Shown piece by piece: positions 42,241 to 51,317 of a stretch of DNA of 64,000 nucleotides (positions are counted from its first letter, which is position 1; each line of letters opens with the position of its first letter). Origin of the DNA: an uncultured Prevotella sp. Lineage in GTDB: Bacteria > Bacteroidota > Bacteroidia > Bacteroidales > Bacteroidaceae. A model generated the notes under the pieces. That model was not told the origin of the DNA and ran no database searches. It saw only the letters and a list, made by a program, of their open reading frames with translations. The position numbers and the translations under genes are program-made. The stretch lies in assembly GCA_946183415.1 (NCBI GenBank), contig CAMHAM010000010.1, positions 1-64,000 of the forward strand, given 5' to 3'.

Positions 42241-42939
42241 TCATTCATTGAACATTGCTTCTACCTCGGCATCGTGAGAGATTTCCATCTCATCGTCATC
42301 CGCATTCGGTTCGTCATAGCGGTCATTAAACTCAGTAAGGTATCGCTGGTATCCCTCCTCGATCTCGTTTTGCTTCAGCTGCAGGATCTTGTCACACTCT
42401 TCCCTCGCCTTGTCATAGATATTCTTGAAGCCTTTCCTCGCCTCGTCGATATCCAGGGGCGACATCTTGGAATAGGGCTCCACGAGCCGCGCCTGCAGTT
42501 CGGCATAAGTGACGTCCAGATTGACCGTGCACTCCTTGTGGAAGGTCTTGGTGGCCTCATTCAGCAGTTTGCGGCGGTCCTTGTCCACCGGTGGCATCGT
42601 ATAGAAGGCATGGTGCTTATCCTCTGCCCCCTCCTGCTCGGCCTTGTCGGTCTTCAGTTCCATCTTGAACTCCGGATGGACATCAAAGATGCCAGTGATA
42701 ATCGCCTGCAGGTTGTTCGGGTTCTTGGGATAGACATCGAATGAGAAATCGTCGGGCCTCATGATATCGGCCACCTCTTCCAGATTGTACTCCGTGTCGG
42801 CCACAAGAACCGTTACGGGCATCAGCGCTGTAGGTTCTGCCTTGACGCAGAGGTTTGACAGCCGATAGTTGAACAGCATGTTATAGCCCTTCATCTTACT
42901 CGCGACATCATTTAACTCTAATGCAATATAATTATCCAT
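42241..42939 (-). CDS. Unknown protein between the spike proteins and the STAS gene
   Basis: 232 residues, acidic, no signal peptide or membrane segment. The N-terminal half is mixed alpha/beta (GYNMLFNYRLSNLCVKAEP, YNLEEVADIMRPDDFSF); the C-terminal half is helical and coiled (FKNIYDKAREECDKILQLKQ) with an acidic tail. I do not recognise a family. Position between the 662-residue protein and the switch genes suggests a structural, adaptor or chaperone role for the spike complex, but that is only context. Confidence 0.75.
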   Translation of the reverse strand: MDNYIALELNDVASKMKGYNMLFNYRLSNLCVKAEPTALMPVTVLVADTEYNLEEVADIMRPDDFSFDVYPKNPNNLQAIITGIFDVHPEFKMELKTDKAEQEGAEDKHHAFYTMPPVDKDRRKLLNEATKTFHKECTVNLDVTYAELQARLVEPYSKMSPLDIDEARKGFKNIYDKAREECDKILQLKQNEIEEGYQRYLTEFNDRYDEPNADDDEMEISHDAEVEAMFNE

Positions 42940-42944
42940 AACTT

Positions 42945-42985
42945 TTCACTTTTCATTCTTCACTTTTCACTCCTCACTTTTCACT
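42945..42985. repeat. GTGAAAAGTGA low-complexity spacer
   Basis: The gap before the 232-residue gene, read on the minus strand, is made of AGTGAAAAGTGA-type units. Similar units lie at 1825-1935 and 6150-6175, and a related AAAAGGTA type at 44970-45015. These look like simple-sequence spacers, not genes. Confidence 0.6.
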
Positions 42986-44969
42986 CCTTCGGAGCATCCT
43001 CCGTCTTCAGTTTGGCACTCAAGCTGCCGCTGGCAGGCGCGCCGGGCACGGCGATGCCGTCGCTGATGTTCTGTGACTTGAACGATGTCTTGGCCTCCAG
43101 GTTGTCGATGGTGGCCTTCGGTGCCTTAATCTCGTCCTTCACCTCGGTCTTGGCATTGATGGTGGTCTCGCCGTAGACTTGCGTCTTGCTGCCGCCCAGC
43201 GAGGTATTGCCGCCTGAGAGCTGCACCAGGGCCTTGCCCTCGTCTTGCTGGATCTCCAGCGTCTTGTCGGCAAAGGCGCCAATCTCTTCCGACATCACCT
43301 GAACCTTCTTCGACTTCACATCCTTCGACTTTGCACCCACATACATCTTCTCCGCGACGATGGTCATCGTGCTGCCTGCAGCCAGCTTATCGTCGGTGCG
43401 CTTCTCCTTCTCCACGTCCATCGACTTCACACTGACGGCCTTGGCATTGATGCTCACGCTGCCCGTGGCCTTGCCTTCGGTATCGGTGGCTGAGAGGTCC
43501 ATCTTCTCGGCACGGATAGCCACCTTGCCGCCGCTGGTCAGTGCTTTCTCCTTGGCCTCACCGTTCTCTATGTCGGTGTCTGTGCTCTCCACAGTGAGGG
43601 TCTTCGAGCGCACGATGATGTCGCCCTCCGAGGTATAGTTGGCCTTGGTGAGCTTGCCCTTGTCATCCACCTCCACATTGGCCGAGCCTTCGGTAGATAC
43701 CTCTATGGTCTTGGCGCGCAGTTTGATCTTGCTGTCGGCAGTGAGCTGCTTCTCCTTGTATTTCTTGTCTGCCACCTCATAATCGACAGCCTCGATGGTG
43801 ATGTTCTTCGATGTCAGCTTGAAGTCGCCCTCAGCAGCGAAGGTACCCTTCTCAAGTTTACCCTCATCGTCGAATTTCAGATCGGCAGTGCCTGCTGTAG
43901 CCATCTCAATGTTCTTGGCCACAACGCTCACCCTGCCTTCCTTATTCAGTGCCCCTTCCTTATCCAAGGAAGTGATGCCCACCGTGTTGGCTGTGATGGT
44001 GACACCCGATTCCTTGTTGTCGCGCAGGTTGTGCTCGCCGTCGGCAGACAACAGGTTGATGTTCTCACCCGTAATGTTGACAGCAGCTCCCGTCGGCTTT
44101 TTCTTGAAGTCGTCGCCCTTCTTAATCTTCGACTTCTCGTCCTTAAAGCACTTCAGCCTTCGGTTTGTCTCTGCCAGCATCGACAGGATCTCCGCATAGG
44201 CGTAGGTCTCCTCCGTAATCGACATGGAGAGCGCCTCTATCTCTTCAGACACATTCTTGATTTCCCGGTAGTTAGTACGGACGTTGCCGTAGTCTTTCGC
44301 CAGCGTATCTCGCTTCTCTATCAGATCCTGCATCTCTTTCTTCAGATCGGTGAACGACTTCTTATGGGCACTGGCTTGCTCTTTCAGGTAGCTTTTCTGT
44401 TTCTCGGTTTCACTGATCAGGTTCTCCAGACGCTCCTCACGGCTTTCCGCCGTCATGGCGGCATGCACGTCGATGGTCTTGTCGGCATGGATGCGCACGC
44501 CGCTGCCGCCTGTGGGGGCAGCGGGGGCTGAGAACGCCCCTTCTGCATCGTCGCTCTGGATGATGATGTTACGTGCCTGGCTGACCACCTCGGACAGCGA
44601 TCCCACCACGTGTTCACGTCCGTCGGTGCCCGGGTCTTCGGCAATCTCACGGATGCTAGGTGCTCGGAGATCCAGTCGTCCACCCTCACCTGCTCCCTCG
44701 ACACCTACCTGCGTACCACGGACGATGACCTTGGAGCCTCCTGCAAAGAGGGTTCCGCTGCGGTCTACATTGCCGATGATGATCTCGGGTGCCGACAGCA
44801 CCAGCCGCTGAGTATCACGCACATAGCGGCCTTTCTGCAGCTCTGCCACCACGTCGAGTTTCATCTGCTGCATCTCCGCCTTGCACTTCCTGATCTCAGC
44901 CAGGTCTTTCTCTACGCTGCTCTCAAATGTGGAGAGCTTCTTCTCCCAGTCCTCGAATATATAATCCAT
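42981..44969 (-). CDS. Beta-solenoid and coiled-coil protein, probable spike partner
   Basis: 662 residues, no signal peptide. Residues about 1-55 are helical; 60-150 contain short beta repeats (EIIIGNVDRSGTLFAGGSKV, RLDLRAPSI). Residues about 174-288 are a long coiled coil (ENLISETEKQKSYLKEQASA). Residues about 290-600 are repeated strands of the form (V/I)-x-I-x-A-(N/K)-x-(I/V)-x(1-3)-(S/A), e.g. GVTITANTVGITS and VSVVAKNIEMATAG, like the beta-helix of VgrG/gp5 tails. The C-terminus is Ala/Gly/Pro-rich. Directly downstream of the VgrG-like gene. I infer it sits in the same particle. Not a known named family to me. Confidence 0.75.
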   Translation of the reverse strand: MDYIFEDWEKKLSTFESSVEKDLAEIRKCKAEMQQMKLDVVAELQKGRYVRDTQRLVLSAPEIIIGNVDRSGTLFAGGSKVIVRGTQVGVEGAGEGGRLDLRAPSIREIAEDPGTDGREHVVGSLSEVVSQARNIIIQSDDAEGAFSAPAAPTGGSGVRIHADKTIDVHAAMTAESREERLENLISETEKQKSYLKEQASAHKKSFTDLKKEMQDLIEKRDTLAKDYGNVRTNYREIKNVSEEIEALSMSITEETYAYAEILSMLAETNRRLKCFKDEKSKIKKGDDFKKKPTGAAVNITGENINLLSADGEHNLRDNKESGVTITANTVGITSLDKEGALNKEGRVSVVAKNIEMATAGTADLKFDDEGKLEKGTFAAEGDFKLTSKNITIEAVDYEVADKKYKEKQLTADSKIKLRAKTIEVSTEGSANVEVDDKGKLTKANYTSEGDIIVRSKTLTVESTDTDIENGEAKEKALTSGGKVAIRAEKMDLSATDTEGKATGSVSINAKAVSVKSMDVEKEKRTDDKLAAGSTMTIVAEKMYVGAKSKDVKSKKVQVMSEEIGAFADKTLEIQQDEGKALVQLSGGNTSLGGSKTQVYGETTINAKTEVKDEIKAPKATIDNLEAKTSFKSQNISDGIAVPGAPASGSLSAKLKTEDAPKE

Positions 44970-45018
44970 TTTTTACCTTTTTACTCTTTTACCTTTTTAC
45001 TTTTTCACCTTTTTACCT
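44970..45018. repeat. AAAAGGTA-type tandem spacer between the two spike genes
   Basis: The 49-bp gap consists of about five AAAAAGGT(A/G)-like units on the minus strand. It supplies several purine-rich stretches before the 662-residue gene's ATG. Confidence 0.55.
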
Positions 45019-48000
45019 TTATTTAATGGCCATCAGTTCCTTCTTCAGGTGATCCAGCGTGCCGATGTTCGAACTGCTCTCCTCATGGAGGCCCTCGCCC
45101 TGGAAGTTGAGGGTCTTGCTCTCTTGGTCGGAGAAGAGTATTTGCCCGTCGGCTGCGTCATTCCAGATGTCTCGGTCGAAGGGAGCCGCGATTTTCTTGG
45201 CCGTGCTTAGGAAGATACCAGCTGTGCTGTCACGCAACTTGCGCTTGTAATTGTTCCTTTGGTATTTCTCTGCTCTGTCGAGATTGAACACCATACGGTT
45301 CCAATAGTATTCCTGACGAAGTGACTGGGTCGTCATCACATAATCCATCTTGAGGTTACACTCGAAGTACTTGTTTTGAACATTCTGCGGAGAATGAGCC
45401 ACCTCGTTAATAAAAGCCAGCAGCAGTTTGCGCTTGTGGAATGTTTTGTTTTGCATCGCAAACTTGTCTGCTTTGGGGTTAGGATCCAAATCATTGAAAA
45501 GCTGATGTTGATTACCATCGTTATATAGCGCTTTCCAGCCTTTTGCCCATAAGATCTTTTCATCCAGGTCAATAAGCGCAACTGAGAAGTTTTTATCCAT
45601 CCACTGAAATTTGCCTAATGGAAGATCTGAGCCGTCATTTAAGAAACGATCGAAGGACTCCATATGTTGGTACATCTTGAAAGCACTCTCGCCAAAGGCC
45701 CTTGCAGAATCCTTGATGTAGTCGAACTTCAGGATGGGGCTGGTTGTAATCTGATTGTGCTTCGCTCCTTCTCTGAACAGAATACCTGTCTCAACAAAAT
45801 GACTCTCAAAGGTGTCCTGGGTAATCTTCTGATCGTCCCACTCATTGGCTTTTGATGCTATCTCAGCCAAGTCAGGTTGCTTCTCATCCTTCAACACCCA
45901 TCCGGCCTTTTCAAGGTACTCGGTCTTCTTCTTGTAGCCGTCTATCCACAACGTCTCATAGGTATCGTAGAAGAGATCAACCTTCTCACTGATGAACTTC
46001 ACACAGGTGAGCAATGCCTTGTAGAATTCCTCCTGCGACTCCTTCTTTTCTTCCATCGCCTTGGCATAGCGGTCACGGCGGATGGTGGCATTGCCATTGC
46101 CGGCCTCCAGCATCAGGTAGCGTTTCGACTTGAGCTTGAGTGTGCCATCGACGGGGCGCACGAACACCTCCACGATGTGGCGGATGTACGACAGGTCAAC
46201 TATCGAGGCGAACATATACTTATTGAGTTCTGTAGGGATAATCTCGGCGAAGATGTCAGTAAGAGCCTTACCCCACTTGTACTTCGTGCCTTCCGGGTCG
46301 CCCAGGCCCGGATCCAGGATATTCATCCCTGAAGTGACGTTAACCTTGTTGCCCGCCTCCAGGTTGATGTTCTTTCCCCTGATGGTGACATTGCCGTTGG
46401 GGGCACTGATGGTGATGCCCGAGAAGGCGTCGATTTCCACCGTGCCGAAAGGCGACCTGATGTCGATGGAGCGCTTGTGGCTCTTCATGTCGATCTCGTA
46501 GATGCCGTAGCGGTCGCCGATATGGATACCGCCAGCCAGGTCCTTGGCGCCCGGCAGGAGATTATTGAATGCCGATCCCGCTATCGAGCCCCATAGTCCC
46601 AGTCCTGGCGATACTAAGTTCGTCAGGAAGTTGGCACCGCCGTCGGGGTCGGTAAAGGTGATATGATGGCCGTTGCGCGACATCATCATCATCGTGACCT
46701 CTTTACCTTGCAGCTCATTGCCACGCTGGCGGTACATCTTTTCGTCGGGGGTGGTGTTGTTCTTGGAGAAGACACTGCCTATGACGTATGGACGCTCCAC
46801 ATTGTCGTTCTCAAAGTTGACCATCACCTCGTCGCCTATCTGTGGGCGGAAGAATGTGCCGCCGCCTGGCGAGGCCATCGGGGTGACGACGCGCACCCAC
46901 GGCGTGGCCATGGCTTTCACGTCGAGTTTAACCCTCTCTTGCAGTTCCTGGCTTTGTCTTTTCGTCTCTTTCTGCGTGCTCTCGGCCCGGCTCAAGTCGG
47001 CTTTTGCTTTCAGGTACGCCTTGTTCTTCTTATCATAGATTTCTTTATACTTACGGATGACCGTATTATCCTTCTCAAGATCCAGATAGTCAGCCTTGCC
47101 CTTCTTCGCGTCGTGCTCCTTGGCTGCTGCCACAAACTCTGAGAGCTCTTTGTTGAGCTTTATCGCCTGGGCATTCTTTTCTTCAATGTCGGCAAGAGGC
47201 TGTGAATTCCTCCTGAGGTATGCTATCTCCATTTCGAGCTGATCCAGCTTAGTGTGCCTGGGCTCAAGCTGCGCGGTGCGGTCTTCCTTCGTGGCTTTTA
47301 CATAGTCCTTCAGCTCCTCGACGAACTGACTGGCTCTTGTCGCCTCATCCAGAAGCGTTTGCTTCTTGTTTCTGAGGGTCTCAATATAGTCCTCTACCGT
47401 TTTAAGCTTGATGTCCACTTTACGTAGCTCACCCCTTTCCGGACTATTCAGTGGCTGCCAGGGGAAGGCAATGCGCACACGCCCCTGGAACTTCGGGTCT
47501 TCATTGTCGGCTATGAAGGCAGTCTGCGGGCCCACTTTCCTGATGACAGGAACGGGCTGTACGGGAGGAATGAACTGCTTCTTGACACCACCATACCCGG
47601 GAATGGCATAGATCTTGAGCGAACGGCTGCCGGCGTATTTGTCATCGGCCGCCTTGTCGTATCTGTCGTAGTCGCGATTCCATGCCTCCTCGGAGTGCTG
47701 CTCTATCTGAATGATGACATAGGTATCGTCGAGCCCATCGACCTCGATCTTCTGTCCTAACTTCACGTTGGCAAAGTTGGTGCCCATGTTGATGCACACG
47801 ATCTTCCGCTGCTGTTCCTCCTCGTGCAGATGGATGTCCTTATAGTAACTCAGGGTGGTCCATCCTTCGCTGTTCAGCGTACCGAACTGCACGGCTTTCT
47901 GCTCGTTATACTGGTCTTTTTTCCCTTTAAGGATATCCATATAGCGCGTGGCCTGCCAGTTGTTCCATGAGTGTATACCCAAGGTGGCCAATGCTTGTGG

Positions 48001-49221
48001 AACAGCTTCGTTGAGGACACCGTCGAGGATGAAAGTGACGCCAAGTCCTAATCCTGCGTCCAGTTCGTTGCCCAGCATGGTCTTGCCGAAAAGCATCATT
48101 CTGCCCAAAGCCGTCTGGGCGGGGGTGCCGTCATAGTTCAGCTCGCGCCTTCTGTCGGTGAACTTGCCCCTGTAGAGCGGGAAGATGTAGTCATCCTGAG
48201 CCAGTTCGGCATTGCTCGAAGCATACATAGGGAAGACATCCTCGGGGAACCCAGTCTTCTCACGGGGAATGGCCGCCATATTCAGTACAGGAAATGTCTC
48301 GCCCTCCTTGGTCGGCTTGGCATCTGGCGTCCCCTGCACTGCGCCTTTACCGTTCTTCACGCTGTCACGGGCATACCCACTGATCTTCAGCGGATCGGCC
48401 GACCTCTCCAAGGCAGTCACCGTCACATAGTCACTGATCTTTACAATCGATTCTTTTTTCGGATCGCTTTCTGATTTCCTTTCCGGCAGGCCCAGCACCA
48501 GTTTGCCGTCCTCAAAGAAGAGGAACTCTCCACAACGGTTGGAGGTGCGCACCAGGAAGTCGTAGAACGACTCATTATACTGTACCAGATAGGGCTGTAT
48601 GAACTCCATTCTCACGCCGCCGTCGGTGTACATCAGATGCTGCATGCCTGTGACGTCGGACGCTATCAGGGGCTCTTTCTCCGACAAGGTTCCGAAGTTC
48701 ATGCTCTCCGGCTTCAGTATCTCAGAGCCGAGCTTGCGGGCCACGTAGGCCTTGCTGTACTTGTTAAGGGTCATCAGCTTGTCCACGCTGAAGATTCTCA
48801 GCTTCACATACATCTTAGTACCGTGGATATCACGCTGCAGCTGGGGGATGAGCTCATACACATAGCAGTTCGTGGCAACGCCGTCAGCAATACCGTCTAC
48901 CACGACATCAAGCGTCACCATCCTCTGCAACAGCAGTTGGCTTACGTCGTCGAACTGGGGCGCAGTAGTCTTTTGCTGGCTTGATGCGCCTTCGATGAGC
49001 TCTACGATATCCAGTTCAGCCTCTATCTCCGTAGGCTGATAGATCTTACGGTTGACCTTGATGCCGCAGAGCAACAGGAGATAGTTTTTCTTACCATCGG
49101 AGATTTTCTTCTGGCTCCCCTGTTCCAACATGAGTTCTTGCGGCTGATCACCATCCAGGTCAATGATGTTGCCGAATATAAGCCTATAGAAAAAGTTTTT
49201 GTTTGTAGATTCTGTTCCCAT
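45019..49221 (-). CDS. VgrG-like (gp27/gp5) spike protein with split OB-fold and long C-terminal extension
   Basis: 1400 residues; ordinary VgrG is about 600-700. Residues 1-550 resemble the gp27-like part, e.g. YNESFYDFLVRTSNRCGEFL near 212 where typical VgrGs have YxESDxxFL. The gp5 OB-fold starts with FQGRVRIAFPWQ (about 579-590), is interrupted by a coiled coil to about 770, and resumes with WVRVVTPMASPGGGTFFRPQ, GDEVMVNFEN and RPYVIGSVF. A short beta-helix follows (GNVTIRGKNINLEAGNKVNV, about 940-960). Residues about 965-1400 are a mostly helical region of unknown type. In type VI and related contractile systems this protein tips the tube and carries effectors. No other type VI gene lies in the window. 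Confidence 0.85.
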   Translation of the reverse strand: MGTESTNKNFFYRLIFGNIIDLDGDQPQELMLEQGSQKKISDGKKNYLLLLCGIKVNRKIYQPTEIEAELDIVELIEGASSQQKTTAPQFDDVSQLLLQRMVTLDVVVDGIADGVATNCYVYELIPQLQRDIHGTKMYVKLRIFSVDKLMTLNKYSKAYVARKLGSEILKPESMNFGTLSEKEPLIASDVTGMQHLMYTDGGVRMEFIQPYLVQYNESFYDFLVRTSNRCGEFLFFEDGKLVLGLPERKSESDPKKESIVKISDYVTVTALERSADPLKISGYARDSVKNGKGAVQGTPDAKPTKEGETFPVLNMAAIPREKTGFPEDVFPMYASSNAELAQDDYIFPLYRGKFTDRRRELNYDGTPAQTALGRMMLFGKTMLGNELDAGLGLGVTFILDGVLNEAVPQALATLGIHSWNNWQATRYMDILKGKKDQYNEQKAVQFGTLNSEGWTTLSYYKDIHLHEEEQQRKIVCINMGTNFANVKLGQKIEVDGLDDTYVIIQIEQHSEEAWNRDYDRYDKAADDKYAGSRSLKIYAIPGYGGVKKQFIPPVQPVPVIRKVGPQTAFIADNEDPKFQGRVRIAFPWQPLNSPERGELRKVDIKLKTVEDYIETLRNKKQTLLDEATRASQFVEELKDYVKATKEDRTAQLEPRHTKLDQLEMEIAYLRRNSQPLADIEEKNAQAIKLNKELSEFVAAAKEHDAKKGKADYLDLEKDNTVIRKYKEIYDKKNKAYLKAKADLSRAESTQKETKRQSQELQERVKLDVKAMATPWVRVVTPMASPGGGTFFRPQIGDEVMVNFENDNVERPYVIGSVFSKNNTTPDEKMYRQRGNELQGKEVTMMMMSRNGHHITFTDPDGGANFLTNLVSPGLGLWGSIAGSAFNNLLPGAKDLAGGIHIGDRYGIYEIDMKSHKRSIDIRSPFGTVEIDAFSGITISAPNGNVTIRGKNINLEAGNKVNVTSGMNILDPGLGDPEGTKYKWGKALTDIFAEIIPTELNKYMFASIVDLSYIRHIVEVFVRPVDGTLKLKSKRYLMLEAGNGNATIRRDRYAKAMEEKKESQEEFYKALLTCVKFISEKVDLFYDTYETLWIDGYKKKTEYLEKAGWVLKDEKQPDLAEIASKANEWDDQKITQDTFESHFVETGILFREGAKHNQITTSPILKFDYIKDSARAFGESAFKMYQHMESFDRFLNDGSDLPLGKFQWMDKNFSVALIDLDEKILWAKGWKALYNDGNQHQLFNDLDPNPKADKFAMQNKTFHKRKLLLAFINEVAHSPQNVQNKYFECNLKMDYVMTTQSLRQEYYWNRMVFNLDRAEKYQRNNYKRKLRDSTAGIFLSTAKKIAAPFDRDIWNDAADGQILFSDQESKTLNFQGEGLHEESSSNIGTLDHLKKELMAIK

Positions 49222-49250
49222 TTGGTACCAATTAATATGTCGAATTTATA

Positions 49251-51269
49251 TTACCACACCAAAGCTCTCTTCTCCTTGGGGATGAACATCTTGTCGGTGG
49301 GCTTGATGTTGAAGGCGTCATACCAGCTGTCGATCATCGGCAGGGCGGCATTCACGCGGAAGATGTGCGGTGAGTGAACGTCACTGTTGACCGCATAGGC
49401 AAGGAACTCGTCTGTGATGTTGCTGGCCCACATTCGAGTGTATGCCAGGAAGAAACGCTGGGCAGGCGTGAAGCCTTCTTTCGACTCCAGGGGCTCCTGC
49501 TTCAGGCGGTTCTCGAAGGCACGGTAGGCCATCTGTATTCCGCCGTTGTCACCGATGTTCTCACCGAGGGTCTTCTCGCCATTCACCTTCAGGCCGGGCA
49601 GTGCCTCCTGCTGTGAGAACCAGTCGACCAGCACCTTCGTGCGCTCGTCAAACTTGGCCTTGTCGGCGGCCGTCCACCAGTTCGTCAGGTTTCCGTCCTT
49701 GTCGTACTGGCATCCTTGGTCATCAAAGCCGTGGCTTATCTCGTGACCGATGACAGCGCCAATGGCACCATAGTTAGCGGCATAGTCGGCGTCAGGGTCG
49801 AAGAACGGCGGCTGCAGGATAGCAGCAGGGAAGTTGATGCTGTTGAATGGCGGCATGTAACCGGCATTCACAGTCTGTGGTGAGAAGGGCATGATGGTCT
49901 TATCGACGGGCTTGCGCCAATACTTGCGGTATAGTGCCGCACGTGATTCCCGTCCGATACGGATAAAGTTCTCTACGAGATTTTCATTCTCGCGGATGTC
50001 GATAAACTTCTCCATATCCTCCCACTTGTCAGGATAGCCCACATTGATATGCATGGCACGCAGTTTCTCTATCGCCTTGGCCTTGGTGGAGTCGCTCATC
50101 CAGGTGTTCTCTTTCAGACGGTCCTCGAAAGCCTGCTGCAGATCCTTTATCAGGCGGTAGACACGCTGCTTGCTCGACTCGGGGAAATACTCCTTGACAT
50201 ACAGCTTTCCAATAGTCTCGCCCAGACTCTCGTCGAGTTCGTCGACGGCCCGTTTCCAGCGGGGCTCTTGTTCCTGCACACCGCGAGTAGCCTTGGTGAA
50301 TTCGAAGGAACGGTCTTCAAAAGCGTCGCTGAGGTAATATCTGTAAGCTCTGACGGCCTTCACCTCCATATAGGCTTTCAGGTCTTCGACACTCGTCTCT
50401 GCTAGCACCTTTTCTACTTCGTGGAGAGCGACGATTTGACCCACATTCAGCGTATCAATGTCCTTGGGCAGATTCATGGCATCGCGATAGCTAACCCAGT
50501 CGATACCCTTGAAGTCGGTCAGGAACTGCTGCCACGACATCATGTGAATGGTAGCCTTAGGATCACGCACAGCCACCTGGTCGAGTTTCTTCATACCTAT
50601 CCTGTGCTCAATAGTCCACGCTGCCTGCATCATGCGCTCGGCATCGGCATCGCTGTAGCCCACCATCTTCAGCAAGTCCTTGTTCAGGCTCTTGGTGGCT
50701 GCTACGACGGCCTGCTGCTGCTCGTTGGGCTGGTCGTAATACTCATGGTCAAGCGTCGTCCCCCCATAATTGGCCTCCATGATCCACTCCGACGAGTTGG
50801 TAGGGTTCAGCGTCAGGCCAAGCCTGATGGGTATCGTGTTGAAGCCCTTCTCATCGAGTTCATACATCACTTTCAGCATTTCCTCACGATCTTTCAGCGC
50901 ACGGATTTGCTTCAGGTAAGGCAGTATCGGCTCATAGCCCAGCTTGTTGCGGCTAACGCTGTCCATGTAGAGGCGATAGAGGGCACCGATCTTCTGCCCG
51001 TCGCTGCCTTGCGGCAACTGTCTCTCTTCGGCATACTTCATGATCAGCGCATTGATGCGCTCTCTGTTCAGCTCCATCAGATCTACGAAACCGCCATTCA
51101 TCGGGTGTTGCGCGTCTAATGGATTGTTCTTCAGCCAGGTGCCTGCGGCATACTGCCAGAAGTTGTCACCAGGTTTCACACTCTCATCGAGATTCGCTCT
51201 CAAGTTCTGTGCCGTGCCAGCCAAACTTACCAAGGCCAATGCTACGACAATCAATAATTTTCTCATCAT
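49251..51269 (-). CDS. M13 family metallopeptidase (PepO/neprilysin-like)
   Basis: 672 residues, signal peptide ending AGTAQ. Zinc motif HExxH in GAVIGHEISHGFDDQG, downstream Glu in LGENIGDNGGIQMAY, substrate-site NAGYMPPFNSINFPAA, and C-terminal PHIFRVNAALPMIDSWYDAF with a final W. Full family length. Probably periplasmic, cleaving oligopeptides. The VgrG-like gene starts 29 bp downstream on the same strand, so read-through from the M13 promoter may express the spike genes. Confidence 0.95.
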   Translation of the reverse strand: MMRKLLIVVALALVSLAGTAQNLRANLDESVKPGDNFWQYAAGTWLKNNPLDAQHPMNGGFVDLMELNRERINALIMKYAEERQLPQGSDGQKIGALYRLYMDSVSRNKLGYEPILPYLKQIRALKDREEMLKVMYELDEKGFNTIPIRLGLTLNPTNSSEWIMEANYGGTTLDHEYYDQPNEQQQAVVAATKSLNKDLLKMVGYSDADAERMMQAAWTIEHRIGMKKLDQVAVRDPKATIHMMSWQQFLTDFKGIDWVSYRDAMNLPKDIDTLNVGQIVALHEVEKVLAETSVEDLKAYMEVKAVRAYRYYLSDAFEDRSFEFTKATRGVQEQEPRWKRAVDELDESLGETIGKLYVKEYFPESSKQRVYRLIKDLQQAFEDRLKENTWMSDSTKAKAIEKLRAMHINVGYPDKWEDMEKFIDIRENENLVENFIRIGRESRAALYRKYWRKPVDKTIMPFSPQTVNAGYMPPFNSINFPAAILQPPFFDPDADYAANYGAIGAVIGHEISHGFDDQGCQYDKDGNLTNWWTAADKAKFDERTKVLVDWFSQQEALPGLKVNGEKTLGENIGDNGGIQMAYRAFENRLKQEPLESKEGFTPAQRFFLAYTRMWASNITDEFLAYAVNSDVHSPHIFRVNAALPMIDSWYDAFNIKPTDKMFIPKEKRALVW

Positions 51270-51309
51270 TGTTTTATTTTAATCGAATATTTTTAGTCTT
51301 AATGCTTTG

Positions 51310-51317
51310 CAAAGATA
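51310..51317 (-). promoter_or_regulatory. -7 box for the M13 peptidase gene
   Basis: Minus strand TATCTTTG followed by CAAAG, 40 bp upstream of the ATG. Farther upstream (51345-51395) are AAAATAAGCAAAAA units like those before the amidohydrolase promoter. Confidence 0.65.

Noticed and set aside
42241..42939. 232-residue protein as an immunity protein
   Set aside because: It is acidic and next to the spike genes, but no toxin domain is recognised to which immunity could be assigned.
40533..49221. Complete type VI or extracellular contractile injection locus
   Set aside because: I looked for sheath, tube, baseplate, PAAR, TssK and AAA+ genes among all neighbours and found none; only the spike-like proteins are present.
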